Assembly: GCA_017446265.1 (NCBI GenBank)
Contig: JAFSRD010000019.1
Coordinates: 1-52,111, forward strand
Length of the DNA stretch: 52,111 bases
Reading direction: 5' to 3'
From: Treponema sp.
GTDB lineage: Bacteria; Spirochaetota; Spirochaetia; Treponematales; Treponemataceae
A program made the translations under genes and the position numbers. The notes beneath the pieces were generated by a model that ran no database searches, was not told where the DNA came from, and saw only the letters and a program-made list of their open reading frames with translations. This document shows, in pieces, positions 1-6,189 of this stretch. The stretch's first letter is position 1, and each line of letters opens with the position of its first letter.

Positions 1-109
1 AGCGGTCTTCCGGCGAGCCGTTGTCCCGGGACGACACCGCACAATACTGCGCATTATCGCGCCACGAACCACCGCGCAAGACACGAGCCGAACCCGACGA
101 CGGACCAGT
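1..109 (-). repeat. DGR variable repeat (VR), left part
   Basis: This segment of the target gene aligns without gaps to 2802-2910 at a constant offset of 2801. There are 98 matches and 11 mismatches, at positions 1, 7, 18, 19, 25, 30, 46, 58, 60, 61 and 107. In coding sense every mismatch is an A in the template copy; it has become C, G or T here. Changed codons include Asn to Arg, Asp, Tyr or Gly and Tyr to Ser after the GGSW motif. The VR continues beyond position 1, so its end and the IMH element are not visible. Confidence 0.95.
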
Positions 110-910
110 GGGGTCGGATTCAGCACTCGCGCTGTACGTATCACCATACCAGTCCCAGCACCATTCCAATACATTGCCGCTCATGTCGTACAGCCCATAG
201 CCGTTTGCTGGTTTCTTTTTTTCTTCGTGAGTTTTGTTGTCGCTATTGATCGTATACCAAGCATATTCGGCAAGTTCGCTTTCTGTTGCTGTGCCGGCCC
301 ACACACGGTTGGAAGTGTCCGCAATGCCGCCGCGGGCTGCACATTCCCACTCTGCTTCTGTCGGCAGACGGTAGCCGTTTGCACTAAAGTTGCAGGTGGC
401 AGCATTCCATTTATCATTAGAACTTGTTGGAATATCATCAAACACTAGATCAGTCCAATCTATTTCATTATCGCTGCTATCTTTTACACCGTAGCATGGG
501 GTTAATCCTTCTTTAATGCTTAACTTATTGCAGTACGCTATTGCCATGTACCAGTTTACATTTTCAACAGGACGATTTTCCTGCGCTTCGCCTGTTGCAG
601 CTTCTTTTCCGCTTGAGCCGTCAAAGTTGCTGGGGGGCGCTCCACTAAAGACGGCTTCCCATTCCGCTTGCGTTACTTCATGGTCGCATATTAAATACGA
701 TGAAAGCGTAACAGCATGCACGTTATTCTCATCAGAATAAGCATTTGAATCAGATGAGCCCATGTTAAAGGTGCATCCGGAAATGCGTACCCAGTTTGTA
801 GCTGTTGTGCCGCTTCCGCCAGTTCCGCCACCGCCTGCCGGGTGCTTGCACGAAACAAGTGCAAACACTATTGCAAGCACGAAACTTGCAAAACCAATTG
901 TTCTTTTCAT
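1..910 (-). CDS. DGR target: variable FGE-sulfatase/C-type-lectin-fold lipoprotein (3' end off window)
   Basis: An open frame starts at ATG 910 and reads 303 codons to the left edge without a stop, so the C-terminus is missing. Residues 1-20 are a lipoprotein signal with lipobox LVSC and Cys21 as the lipidated residue, followed by a Gly-rich linker. From about residue 40 it matches the formylglycine-generating-enzyme (SUMF1) family, with GCTFNMGS, HEVTQAEWEAVF, RLPTEAEWECAARGG, YDMSGNVLEW and the hallmark RVLRGGSW. In bacteria this fold is often a C-type-lectin-like binding scaffold rather than an enzyme; the Treponema DGR protein TvpA is the known example. The last visible residues (from about 268) form the variable repeat. 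The start is supported by AAGGAG 7 nt upstream. Inferred role: a surface-displayed receptor with a diversifiable ligand-binding face. The ligand is unknown. Confidence 0.93.
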   Translation of the reverse strand, partial: MKRTIGFASFVLAIVFALVSCKHPAGGGGTGGSGTTATNWVRISGCTFNMGSSDSNAYSDENNVHAVTLSSYLICDHEVTQAEWEAVFSGAPPSNFDGSSGKEAATGEAQENRPVENVNWYMAIAYCNKLSIKEGLTPCYGVKDSSDNEIDWTDLVFDDIPTSSNDKWNAATCNFSANGYRLPTEAEWECAARGGIADTSNRVWAGTATESELAEYAWYTINSDNKTHEEKKKPANGYGLYDMSGNVLEWCWDWYGDTYSASAESDPTGPSSGSARVLRGGSWRDNAQYCAVSSRDNGSPEDR

Positions 911-943
911 ACAATTTCTCCTTAAAAATAAATTTGTATTAAA

Positions 944-972
944 ATAATACATAAATGTCACTTAATAAGCAA
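944..972 (-). promoter_or_regulatory. Promoter of the DGR target lipoprotein
   Basis: In minus-strand sense there is a TTGCTT box (972-967), a 17-nt spacer and a TATTAT box (949-944), about 33 nt before the ATG at 910. The surrounding DNA is very AT-rich. This suggests the target can be transcribed independently of the reverse transcriptase genes upstream. Confidence 0.6.
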
Positions 973-1047
973 TCCTTTTATTATAATTTTTTATAATTTT
1001 TTAGAAAAATTTCTTGCTATGGGCATTTGGAAAGTAAAAGCCTAAAA

Positions 1048-1125
1048 TAAGGAAAGGGCTGTCTAAAAGGAATCGTTGTGCTGAATTTAGTTCGGCACCT
1101 ACACTATACGAACTTACTAGACAGT
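1048..1125. other. Nested inverted repeat between RT gene and target gene
   Basis: Outer arms CTGTCTA (1049-1055) and TAGACAG (1118-1124) enclose an inner hairpin with 8-bp arms GTGCTGAA and TTCGGCAC (one G-T pair). It lies just after the RT stop codon in minus-strand sense. No clear U-run follows, so a simple terminator is uncertain. It could shape the RT mRNA 3' end. The rest of 911-1161 holds only the promoter and ribosome binding site of the target gene. Confidence 0.4.
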
Positions 1126-1161
1126 ACCGTCCTTTTTCAGAATTGCCCTGCTCTTGCTGCA

Positions 1162-2130
1162 TCACTGCCCCACGCGACGCGTGGCATACACAGCAAACGA
1201 ACGAATACATGCTTCTTGTTCGCTTATTTGCCCAAGTGCAAACTTCCGCTCTATTTTTTTGAGCGTGTTTTTCATGCGTCGTTTTGTTTTTTGCAATATA
1301 TACACGCGATTTTCAGCAATGCGCCAGCCTAAAAACGGCACGCCATGTGCTGTCGCACCAAACACCGCTTCTTTTAGTTGCAGTGCAAGCTCATCCGCGC
1401 AAAATGCGGCAACTGCTTTATGCATATTTTTCAATTCTTCCATGCTGTTTGCAAAGAGCACCATATCATCCATGTAGCGCACATAGCCGCGCACATTCAT
1501 GCGCTCAAGAATAAAGTGATCGAGCGATGACAAATAAAAATTCGCAAAGAATTGGCTTGTCAAATTGCCTATAGGAAGCCCTTTCGCAGCTCCACTGGAA
1601 GAAGCGTAGCTGTCTATAACTGCAAAAAGCAGCATAAGGCATTTGCTGTCTTTTATGATACGCGACAGTTGCCGTTTTAAACACTTGTGGTCAATGCTGT
1701 CAAAATATTTTTTTACATCGAGCTTTAAAAAATATTTTGATGAGCTCGCCTTGCGCTTTGCATACCGTGCCGCCGCATGAGTGCCCTTGCCTTTCCTGCA
1801 TGCGTATGTATGGCAGATAGACTGCCGTTCAAAAACGCTTTCGAGCACATTCATAATTGCATGGTGCATTACACGGTCTGAAAACGGCACCACGCTTATG
1901 ATGCGCTCTTTCGGGTCATGCACTTTGAACTGCACATAGCTTGAGAAATTGTTTTCGCACAAGCGATGTTTGAGCAACGTTAGATTCGCGTTCACGTTAC
2001 GCGAAAAATTTTTCACCGCTTTTTTCTTTGTTTTGCCCTTGCGCGCTTTGAGCCATGCGCTGCGCAAATTTTCAAACGATACAATGCAATTAAAAAGGGA
2101 TGTTGCTCGTTTCATCGCTTTCTGCTTCAT
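1162..2130 (-). CDS. DGR-type reverse transcriptase
   Basis: This 322-residue protein copies the TR transcript into mutagenised cDNA. Visible motifs are the catalytic motif A LKLDVKKYFDSID (Asp138), GLPIGNLTSQFFANFYL (184-200), the active-site YMDD in YVRYMDD (219-222), and PFLGWR (265-270). The IGNLTSQ form, with SQ rather than the SP of group II intron enzymes, is typical of DGR reverse transcriptases. No maturase or endonuclease domain follows. The frame overlaps the HRDC gene by about 40 bp, implying translational coupling. A start at Met6 (2115) would fit the family N-terminus equally well. The protein is slightly short and ends abruptly after ATRRVGQ, without the basic tail many relatives have. 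Confidence 0.95.
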   Translation of the reverse strand: MKQKAMKRATSLFNCIVSFENLRSAWLKARKGKTKKKAVKNFSRNVNANLTLLKHRLCENNFSSYVQFKVHDPKERIISVVPFSDRVMHHAIMNVLESVFERQSICHTYACRKGKGTHAAARYAKRKASSSKYFLKLDVKKYFDSIDHKCLKRQLSRIIKDSKCLMLLFAVIDSYASSSGAAKGLPIGNLTSQFFANFYLSSLDHFILERMNVRGYVRYMDDMVLFANSMEELKNMHKAVAAFCADELALQLKEAVFGATAHGVPFLGWRIAENRVYILQKTKRRMKNTLKKIERKFALGQISEQEACIRSFAVYATRRVGQ

Positions 2131-2584
2131 CGCTTTCTTTCAAAAGCTTTTGATACTCATCAAACAAAACTTGCGCAAACTCTTTGAGCATGATATTGTT
2201 CGCATGCGGAAGCGATTTTATTTCGTCAAGCGTAATGGCAGGTTTTTGCACAATAGCTGCAAGATGTTCGTCCTTGCACACCATGTATGCGCCAACGAGT
2301 TTTTTTTCTTTTGCAAGAGATGCGCGAAACGCTTTGAGCTTGTCAAACATTTGTTTTTGCTCATCTGTTTTGAGTTCTGAGCGCCAGTCAATCCGTCTGC
2401 TTGCCTTTGATGATTCTCCTGCGTTCTTGTATTCGACAAGGATTTGAATGCCGCAGTTTTGCCCGGAAAAAATGCAATTTTCAACTGTACGAACAATGAC
2501 ATGGGAACGCAGGAATGCATTTAATTCTTCGCACTGGGTTGCGTCGCCGAGCGCATGTATAAAAAACGATTGGAATTGTGACAT
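2090..2584 (-). CDS. HRDC-domain DGR accessory protein
   Basis: This 164-residue protein has an HRDC-like nucleic-acid-binding domain at about 75-148 (MFDKLKAFRASLAKEKK, AIVQKPAITLDEIKSL). Its N-terminal region (FIHALGDATQCEELNAFLRSH) resembles the short domain found in HRDC proteins next to DGR reverse transcriptases. Residues 150-162 are acidic. HRDC proteins are a known alternative to Avd, the usual DGR accessory factor; no Avd-like four-helix protein is visible here. A GGGGAG ribosome binding site precedes ATG 2584, and the 3' end overlaps the RT gene. Inferred role: helping the RT engage template RNA or target DNA. The mechanism is not established for this subtype. Confidence 0.8.
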   Translation of the reverse strand: MSQFQSFFIHALGDATQCEELNAFLRSHVIVRTVENCIFSGQNCGIQILVEYKNAGESSKASRRIDWRSELKTDEQKQMFDKLKAFRASLAKEKKLVGAYMVCKDEHLAAIVQKPAITLDEIKSLPHANNIMLKEFAQVLFDEYQKLLKESDEAESDETSNIPF

Positions 2585-2769
2585 GCTTTCTCCCCAAAAA
2601 ACTCCGCCCGGCGTTCGCGTTTACAGCATCTGCTGATAGCTACCAACAGGGCAGGAGCCGTTCCGCTCATTGAGCAGAATGCGTTCGCACGAAAATCGTG
2701 CAGGAAAAGTCGGTTCTGAAAGTTTTGCGGCGATTACGGAAAAATCCTGCGCCGCTTTCTTTTAGAGCT
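2585..2769 (-). ncRNA. Structured spacer downstream of TR, probable part of DGR template RNA
   Basis: There is no coding frame of note between the TR and the HRDC start. In minus sense it contains a 6-bp hairpin GCACGA-loop-TCGTGC (2687-2701) and a short GCTCA/TGAGC palindrome nearby. In the Bordetella phage DGR the RNA downstream of TR is required for cDNA priming and RT binding. By analogy this spacer probably belongs to the functional template RNA. Its ends are not determined. Confidence 0.5.
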
Positions 2770-2910
2770 GGAACGCGCCACGCGGAAGCCGCAATTATTG
2801 TTGCGGTTTTCCGGCGAGTTGTTGTTCCGGTACGACACCGCACAATTCTGCGCATTATTGTTCCACGAACCACCGCGCAAGACACGAGCCGAACCCGACG
2901 ACGGACCTGT
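2770..2910 (-). repeat. DGR template repeat (TR)
   Basis: In minus sense this is an untranslated copy of the 3' end of an FGE-fold gene: it encodes RVLRGGSW, then Asn/Tyr-rich codons, then GFRVAR. The Asn and Tyr codons (AAC, AAT, TAC) sit at the variable positions, which is the design of DGR templates. Bases 2802-2910 pair with VR 1-109. The right boundary is about 2910, where identity stops. The left boundary is estimated from the GFRVAR codons and cannot be set because VR leaves the window. No start codon or ribosome binding site makes it a gene. Confidence 0.92.
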
Positions 2911-3021
2911 CGCACTTTGTCTGTTTGACTTTCCTTTACATGCAATTCTAGCAGATATGAGTTTGCAATACAAGGGCGAGCAAAGCCGAACTGGTGCAGG
3001 CTTCGCGAGCGTCCAATCTGC

Positions 3022-3050
3022 GTGACAAACGGCACACATTGTTGTATAAT
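3022..3050 (+). promoter_or_regulatory. Promoter upstream of the 3130 membrane gene
   Basis: GTGACA (3022-3027), 17-nt spacer, TATAAT (3045-3050). It points away from the DGR toward the small membrane protein gene and predicts a leader of about 70 nt. Confidence 0.6.
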
Positions 3051-3129
3051 ATGCTCGCATATAAGCGCACGAAACAGACAAGAGTTGCGCGACAAAAAGG
3101 CATGGTGCGGGGTGAAAAAATAACGTAGA

Positions 3130-3486
3130 GTGGAAACCGAAACAAGCAAAAACGCAACACAGATTTTATTCACACTCGTCATGCGCACTGTATTATTTTT
3201 TGTGCTGTTCCTCTCTGCATTGCTCGTTTTTTACACAATTGGCAATTATCAAGAATTCCTCGATGAAAACCAGCACATCATACTTGCAGCTGCGACAGTC
3301 ACCGCAATACCGCTCCTGTTTTTTTCTGCGGCAGGCATTGCTGTTTCAATCGTGTTGGCAGTAAAAAATCACGAACGGCGCACGCGCGCTGTGGTGTCGG
3401 CAGTGTGCTCGTTTTTTGCATGCGCATATGGCTTTGCAGTTATGCTTGCCACGCGCCTCATAGATTTTCTTGCAGGCGGAGCGTAA
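3130..3486 (+). CDS. Small membrane protein, unknown function
   Basis: A 118-residue protein with three strongly hydrophobic segments (about 13-37, 48-75 and 88-112), so an inner-membrane protein with three helices. I do not recognise a family. The listed start is GTG with no strong ribosome binding site; ATG 3181 is an alternative that would shorten the first helix. Its TAA stop lies directly beside the left copy of the 70-bp thiN-tail repeat. This suggests it was the original convergent neighbour of thiN before BrnTA was inserted. Confidence 0.6.
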   Translation: METETSKNATQILFTLVMRTVLFFVLFLSALLVFYTIGNYQEFLDENQHIILAAATVTAIPLLFFSAAGIAVSIVLAVKNHERRTRAVVSAVCSFFACAYGFAVMLATRLIDFLAGGA

Positions 3487-3488
3487 TG

Positions 3489-3558
3489 CCTACCTCTGCG
3501 CCGAGCGGCACAATCAACAAAAACGGCGCGTCATGCGCGGCAATTGAAACAGCTTACG
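3489..3558. repeat. Direct repeat copy A: duplicated thiN 3' end left of BrnTA
   Basis: These 70 bp match 4146-4215 with 7 mismatches. In minus sense the segment still reads AVSIAAHDAPFLLIVPLGAE, the thiN C-terminus, directly after the BrnA stop codon. Beyond the repeat the old frame continues for a few codons (TLRLQENL) to a stop, which may be the ancestral thiN end. Confidence 0.88.
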
Positions 3559-3805
3559 CATCAACGAGCGGGCAGTCATGGGCATGTGCCCATCGCAATG
3601 CAAAATTCAATCTAGTTTGATAGCCGTCATTGTCAGGCTGAAGCCATTCACGATTATCATCATCAAGAATAACTATTCGCTGCTGATTTCGGAAATGCCC
3701 CGTGCGCCATTGTTCGCGCGTGATTTCAGGAATATCAGACGTGTCTATTGCCCGTGCCTTGATGTGAGCAACTCGTTCAGCCGTCAATACTTTGTCTGTA
3801 TTCAT
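3554..3805 (-). CDS. brnA: BrnA-family antitoxin
   Basis: This 83-residue protein matches the BrnA antitoxin pattern: SDIPEITREQW, then RIVILDDDNREWLQ, then GYQTRLNFALRWAHAH, a ribbon-helix-helix DNA-binding fold. It should bind and neutralise BrnT and repress the operon. It overlaps brnT by about 29 bp, in the usual toxin-first order. Its last codon and TAA stop lie inside the duplicated thiN-tail repeat; the stop corresponds to a CAA codon in intact thiN, so the antitoxin C-terminus was defined by the insertion junction. Confidence 0.85.
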   Translation of the reverse strand: MNTDKVLTAERVAHIKARAIDTSDIPEITREQWRTGHFRNQQRIVILDDDNREWLQPDNDGYQTRLNFALRWAHAHDCPLVDA

Positions 3806-4082
3806 CGTACAATTCCTCCTCTAATGGCGTTGCCTGTCGTGCGCTAATTATTCTTATTCTATCACGTTCGGTAAATACAGTTGCAACAATCATAAGTCCA
3901 GCCACATTTCCTACTCCGATATATCGTTCTTCCTCAATGGTAGAATGCATATTGTCATAAATTTCATAAAAATATGGATCATCAAATACGGCAAGAATTT
4001 CTTCAAAATCAATACCATGTTTTTTGATATTGGCTTCATTCTTGAAAAAATCCCACTCATATTTGCCGCGAGTTACCGTCAT
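3777..4082 (-). CDS. brnT: BrnT-family ribonuclease toxin
   Basis: A 101-residue protein with BrnT motifs: YEWDFFKNEANIKKHGIDFEE at 8-28, EERYIGVGNV in the middle, and RIRIISARQATPLEEELYDE at the C-terminus. BrnT has a RelE-like fold and cleaves RNA to arrest growth. The typical Lys/His/Glu/Arg residues (KKHG, EER, SAR) are present, so it looks functional. It is the first gene of the pair and is preceded by a palindrome overlapping a possible -10 box. Confidence 0.88.
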   Translation of the reverse strand: MTVTRGKYEWDFFKNEANIKKHGIDFEEILAVFDDPYFYEIYDNMHSTIEEERYIGVGNVAGLMIVATVFTERDRIRIISARQATPLEEELYDEYRQSIDG

Positions 4083-4106
4083 TTTTTAGGTTCCATTCGC
4101 TCATAA

Positions 4107-4122
4107 AATACTATACTGTATT
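4107..4122. promoter_or_regulatory. Possible BrnA operator over the brnT promoter
   Basis: The palindrome has arms AATAC and GTATT around a TATA core, and a TATAGT -10-like box (minus strand, 4115-4110) lies within it. It sits 25 nt upstream of brnT. BrnA-type antitoxins autorepress their operon, so this is a plausible operator; no experiment supports it. Confidence 0.35.
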
Positions 4123-4135
4123 TTTTGAAAATATG

Positions 4136-4948
4136 CTATATTATACCCACCTCTGCACCGAGCGGCACAATCAACAAAAATGGCGCATCGTGCGCGGTAA
4201 TTGAAACAGCTTGCGTATTGCGCACACTTTCTGAGAGCGCGTCGCCTATTGTTGCACATTCAGCGCGCACTGTTGCTTCTCCGCTCTTGTCAAACTCATC
4301 AGAGACGCAGTTGCTTATGCTCGGCATGCCGCAACTTCGAAAATGCTCCCAGTGCAAGCCGCATGAAAAAAGCGTGCCGCCATATCTTGATTCAGTTGTA
4401 CGCGCAACAGAAACAATATCGTGCTTTTCCAAACAGGCAACACGCGCTGTTTTTCCTGCCGCTAAAAAATAAACTGCCTGTTGCGGAGTAAGCCACACGT
4501 GCGCGCGGCATGCAGATGCAAACGAGTCGTAGAGCGCAAGCGTGTGGTCAATTCTGCCGCCGCATCCTCCCACAAGCGTGATGAACGGCTCCCTGCCCTG
4601 CTCACGTGCCAGTTCATATGCGCGGAAAAGCGCAAGCTCTGTGTCGGTAAAATCTTTTGCGCTGTCAAATGGTTCTACAATGTTGCCGTAGGAAGCAAGC
4701 GCATTTTTGTCTGCAATGCTGTCAAAGTCGCCAAGAATAACATCGGGTAAAAAATCAATCGCATCATTATGAGAAAAGTATTCGATAAATTTTTTTGCTG
4801 TGTCAAAACCCGAATCTGCCGCAATCACGCAATCGACAGGGCGGTGTTCCCAGTAGCGACACGTCATTTGAGGAAGCGGAAAATCGCCGCCAGTAAAAAT
4901 CACCACATGCATAAGTGCGTGTTCTGATGAAAAATCACAATCAGCCAT
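4136..4948 (-). CDS. thiN: Thiamine pyrophosphokinase
   Basis: Transfers pyrophosphate from ATP to thiamine to make thiamine diphosphate. The 270-residue protein has VIFTGGDFP at the N-terminus, ILGDFDSIAD (71-80), the substrate motif DFTDTELAL (99-107) and GGRIDHTLA (130-138), all hallmarks of the family. The start at 4948 adds a 12-residue extension before the conserved core; Met13 (4912) is an alternative, but neither has a clear ribosome binding site. The C-terminus ends EVGII because the BrnTA insertion replaced the original tail. Both ends of the gene are duplicated as direct repeats around inserted toxin cassettes. Confidence 0.85.
   Translation of the reverse strand: MADCDFSSEHALMHVVIFTGGDFPLPQMTCRYWEHRPVDCVIAADSGFDTAKKFIEYFSHNDAIDFLPDVILGDFDSIADKNALASYGNIVEPFDSAKDFTDTELALFRAYELAREQGREPFITLVGGCGGRIDHTLALYDSFASACRAHVWLTPQQAVYFLAAGKTARVACLEKHDIVSVARTTESRYGGTLFSCGLHWEHFRSCGMPSISNCVSDEFDKSGEATVRAECATIGDALSESVRNTQAVSITAHDAPFLLIVPLGAEVGII
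4146..4215. repeat. Direct repeat copy B: thiN 3' end in the intact gene
   Basis: This is the in-gene copy of the 70-bp repeat paired with 3489-3558 (63 of 70 identical). The two copies bracket a segment of about 590 bp containing brnT and most of brnA. Confidence 0.88.
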
Positions 4949-5097
4949 GACGACATGGTATCATAAAACTGCGCGATATGATACGGGCGCGGAGATGCGA
5001 ATGGCAAACACCTTGCACATGCGCGGCATCATCGCGCAGCAAACGGGGCGGCATTGTCCTTTCCTTTTGTTAAAAATCATGATATAGTAATGATATG
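4914..5097. repeat. Direct repeat copy 1: thiN start plus intergenic region
   Basis: These 184 bp match 6006-6189 at a constant offset of 1092 with about 9 mismatches. The copy includes the first codons of thiN and the divergent intergenic region up to a -10 box (TATAGT, 5083-5088) and an ATG at 5095. The two copies bracket the DUF3791-DUF3990-DUF3791 cassette. Confidence 0.92.
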
Positions 5098-5105
5098 AGG
5101 TTGCC

Positions 5106-5321
5106 ATGAACGAAAAGCAGCTTGAATACGTTATATTTTGCATAGAGAATCTTGCCGAACGCTGCGGTACAACAGGTGCGGAAATGCATGCATTGCTCAA
5201 AAAATCTGCATTGCTTACTGATTACGTCATTCCGTCATATGCTGCGCTACACACGCAGAGCAAGCAGTATATTGTGGATGACATTTTTGCTGTTATGAGA
5301 GAGCGAGGCCTTGTAGCATGA
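5106..5321 (+). CDS. DUF3791-family small protein (cassette gene 1)
   Basis: A 71-residue protein resembling DUF3791: EYVIFCIENLAERCG, then a short helix, then YIVDDIFAVMRERG. The family is small, helical and repeatedly found beside DUF3990 genes, so an antitoxin-like role is inferred. A four-codon frame (ATG 5095, Met-Arg-Leu-Pro, TGA) ends over this start, and GAGG lies 5 nt upstream. It overlaps the next gene by 4 bp (ATGA), indicating coupled translation. Confidence 0.75.
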   Translation: MNEKQLEYVIFCIENLAERCGTTGAEMHALLKKSALLTDYVIPSYAALHTQSKQYIVDDIFAVMRERGLVA

Positions 5322-5800
5322 AAGTTTATCATGGTTCTCTTGTTGTAGTCAAAAAGCCGAATGTGCTCATCGGTCGCAACAACCTCGACTTTGGGAAAGG
5401 TTTTTATACAACTGATTTACAGCAACAGGCAGAAGATTGGGTGCAACGGTTTTTGAAAATTGGAAAACGTTGCTACATCAATACGTATGAATTCGATTCT
5501 GCCGACATAGCGGAAAAATACCGTTTTAAAAGATTTCCTGCATATGATGAAGCCTGGCTTGATTTCATCATTTCTTGCAGAAAAGGAAATGATGATTTTT
5601 TGAAATACGACATTATTGAAGGCGGTATTGCAAACGACAAGGTGTTCAACACCATAGAATTGTATTTTGACAATTTGATTGATAAGCGCGAAACATTGAA
5701 AAGGCTTTCATTTGAAAAGCCGAACAATCAGATTTGTTTTATCTCACAAGATGTTGCAGACAACTTGCTGCATTTTGAGTGTGCAAAAGAGGTATGTTGA
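5318..5800 (+). CDS. DUF3990 protein, predicted ADP-ribosyltransferase-fold toxin
   Basis: This 160-residue protein has the DUF3990 signature: VYHGS at 3-7, LDFGKGFYTTDLQQQAEDW at about 23-41, AWLDFI near 77-82, YDIIEGGIANDKVF near 97-110, and NQICFISQDVADNLLHF at the end. The HGS and GFYTT elements resemble the NAD-binding core of ADP-ribosyltransferases. It sits between two DUF3791 genes, the usual arrangement, and overlaps both neighbours. I infer the toxin of a TA-like cassette; target and activity are unknown. Confidence 0.75.
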   Translation: MKVYHGSLVVVKKPNVLIGRNNLDFGKGFYTTDLQQQAEDWVQRFLKIGKRCYINTYEFDSADIAEKYRFKRFPAYDEAWLDFIISCRKGNDDFLKYDIIEGGIANDKVFNTIELYFDNLIDKRETLKRLSFEKPNNQICFISQDVADNLLHFECAKEVC

Positions 5801-6042
5801 TGCTGGCAAATAAGACGCTGCTGCAAATGAAATATGCACGCATAATTGCACTGTTTGCACAAAAAGCGCATATCACCGAATTGAATGCGCTCGATTTTTT
5901 TTACGCGTCGCATACATATCTTTTTATGAGCGAAGGCATCAGCAACTTTCACTGTTTGAGCGATGGCTATCTTACAGATGAATTGATGCAAGAATTTTCT
6001 GAATCAGTGCGTGTTCTGATGAAAAATCACAATCAGCCATGA
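5800..6042 (+). CDS. Second DUF3791-like small protein (cassette gene 3)
   Basis: An 80-residue protein (MLANKTLLQMKYARIIALF..., then FMSEGISNFHCLSDGYLTDEL) of the DUF3791 type found downstream of DUF3990. ATG 5800 is chosen because AAGAGG lies 7 nt upstream and it overlaps the DUF3990 stop by one base; earlier starts at 5779 or 5794 are possible. Its last residues (VLMKNHNQP) are encoded by the duplicated thiN start region read on the opposite strand, so its C-terminus is a chimera made at the insertion junction. Confidence 0.65.
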   Translation: MLANKTLLQMKYARIIALFAQKAHITELNALDFFYASHTYLFMSEGISNFHCLSDGYLTDELMQEFSESVRVLMKNHNQP

Positions 6043-6189
6043 CGACATGGTATCATAAAACTACGTGATGTGATATGGGCGCGGAGATGCGAATGGCAAA
6101 CACCTTGCACATGCGCGGCATCATCGCGCAGCAAACGGGGCGGCATTGTCCTTTCCTTTTGTTAAAAATCATGATAAAATAACAGTATG
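6006..6189. repeat. Direct repeat copy 2: thiN start plus intergenic region
   Basis: Partner of 4914-5097. It runs from within the last codons of cassette gene 3 to the start codon of the permease. Because it abuts the permease, the order before insertion was probably thiN and permease, divergent, with a single copy of this intergenic region. Confidence 0.92.
6175..6189 (+). promoter_or_regulatory. -10 box placing the permease ATG at the transcription start
   Basis: TAAAAT (6175-6180) is followed by 6 nt and then ATG 6187. No ribosome binding site is present. The -35 region is weak. The same spacing recurs at four other genes in the window. Confidence 0.4.

Noticed and set aside
2734..3081. 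A minus-strand frame encoding RVLRGGSW and GFRVAR, suggesting a second small FGE-domain gene or pseudogene
   Set aside because: No ribosome binding site or signal peptide; the part before RVLRGGSW is unrelated to the family. Base-level comparison shows it is the DGR template repeat.
3051..3128. A 25-codon frame directly after the TATAAT box upstream of the 3130 gene
   Set aside because: It starts immediately at the -10 edge, has no ribosome binding site, and no recognisable product; could be chance.
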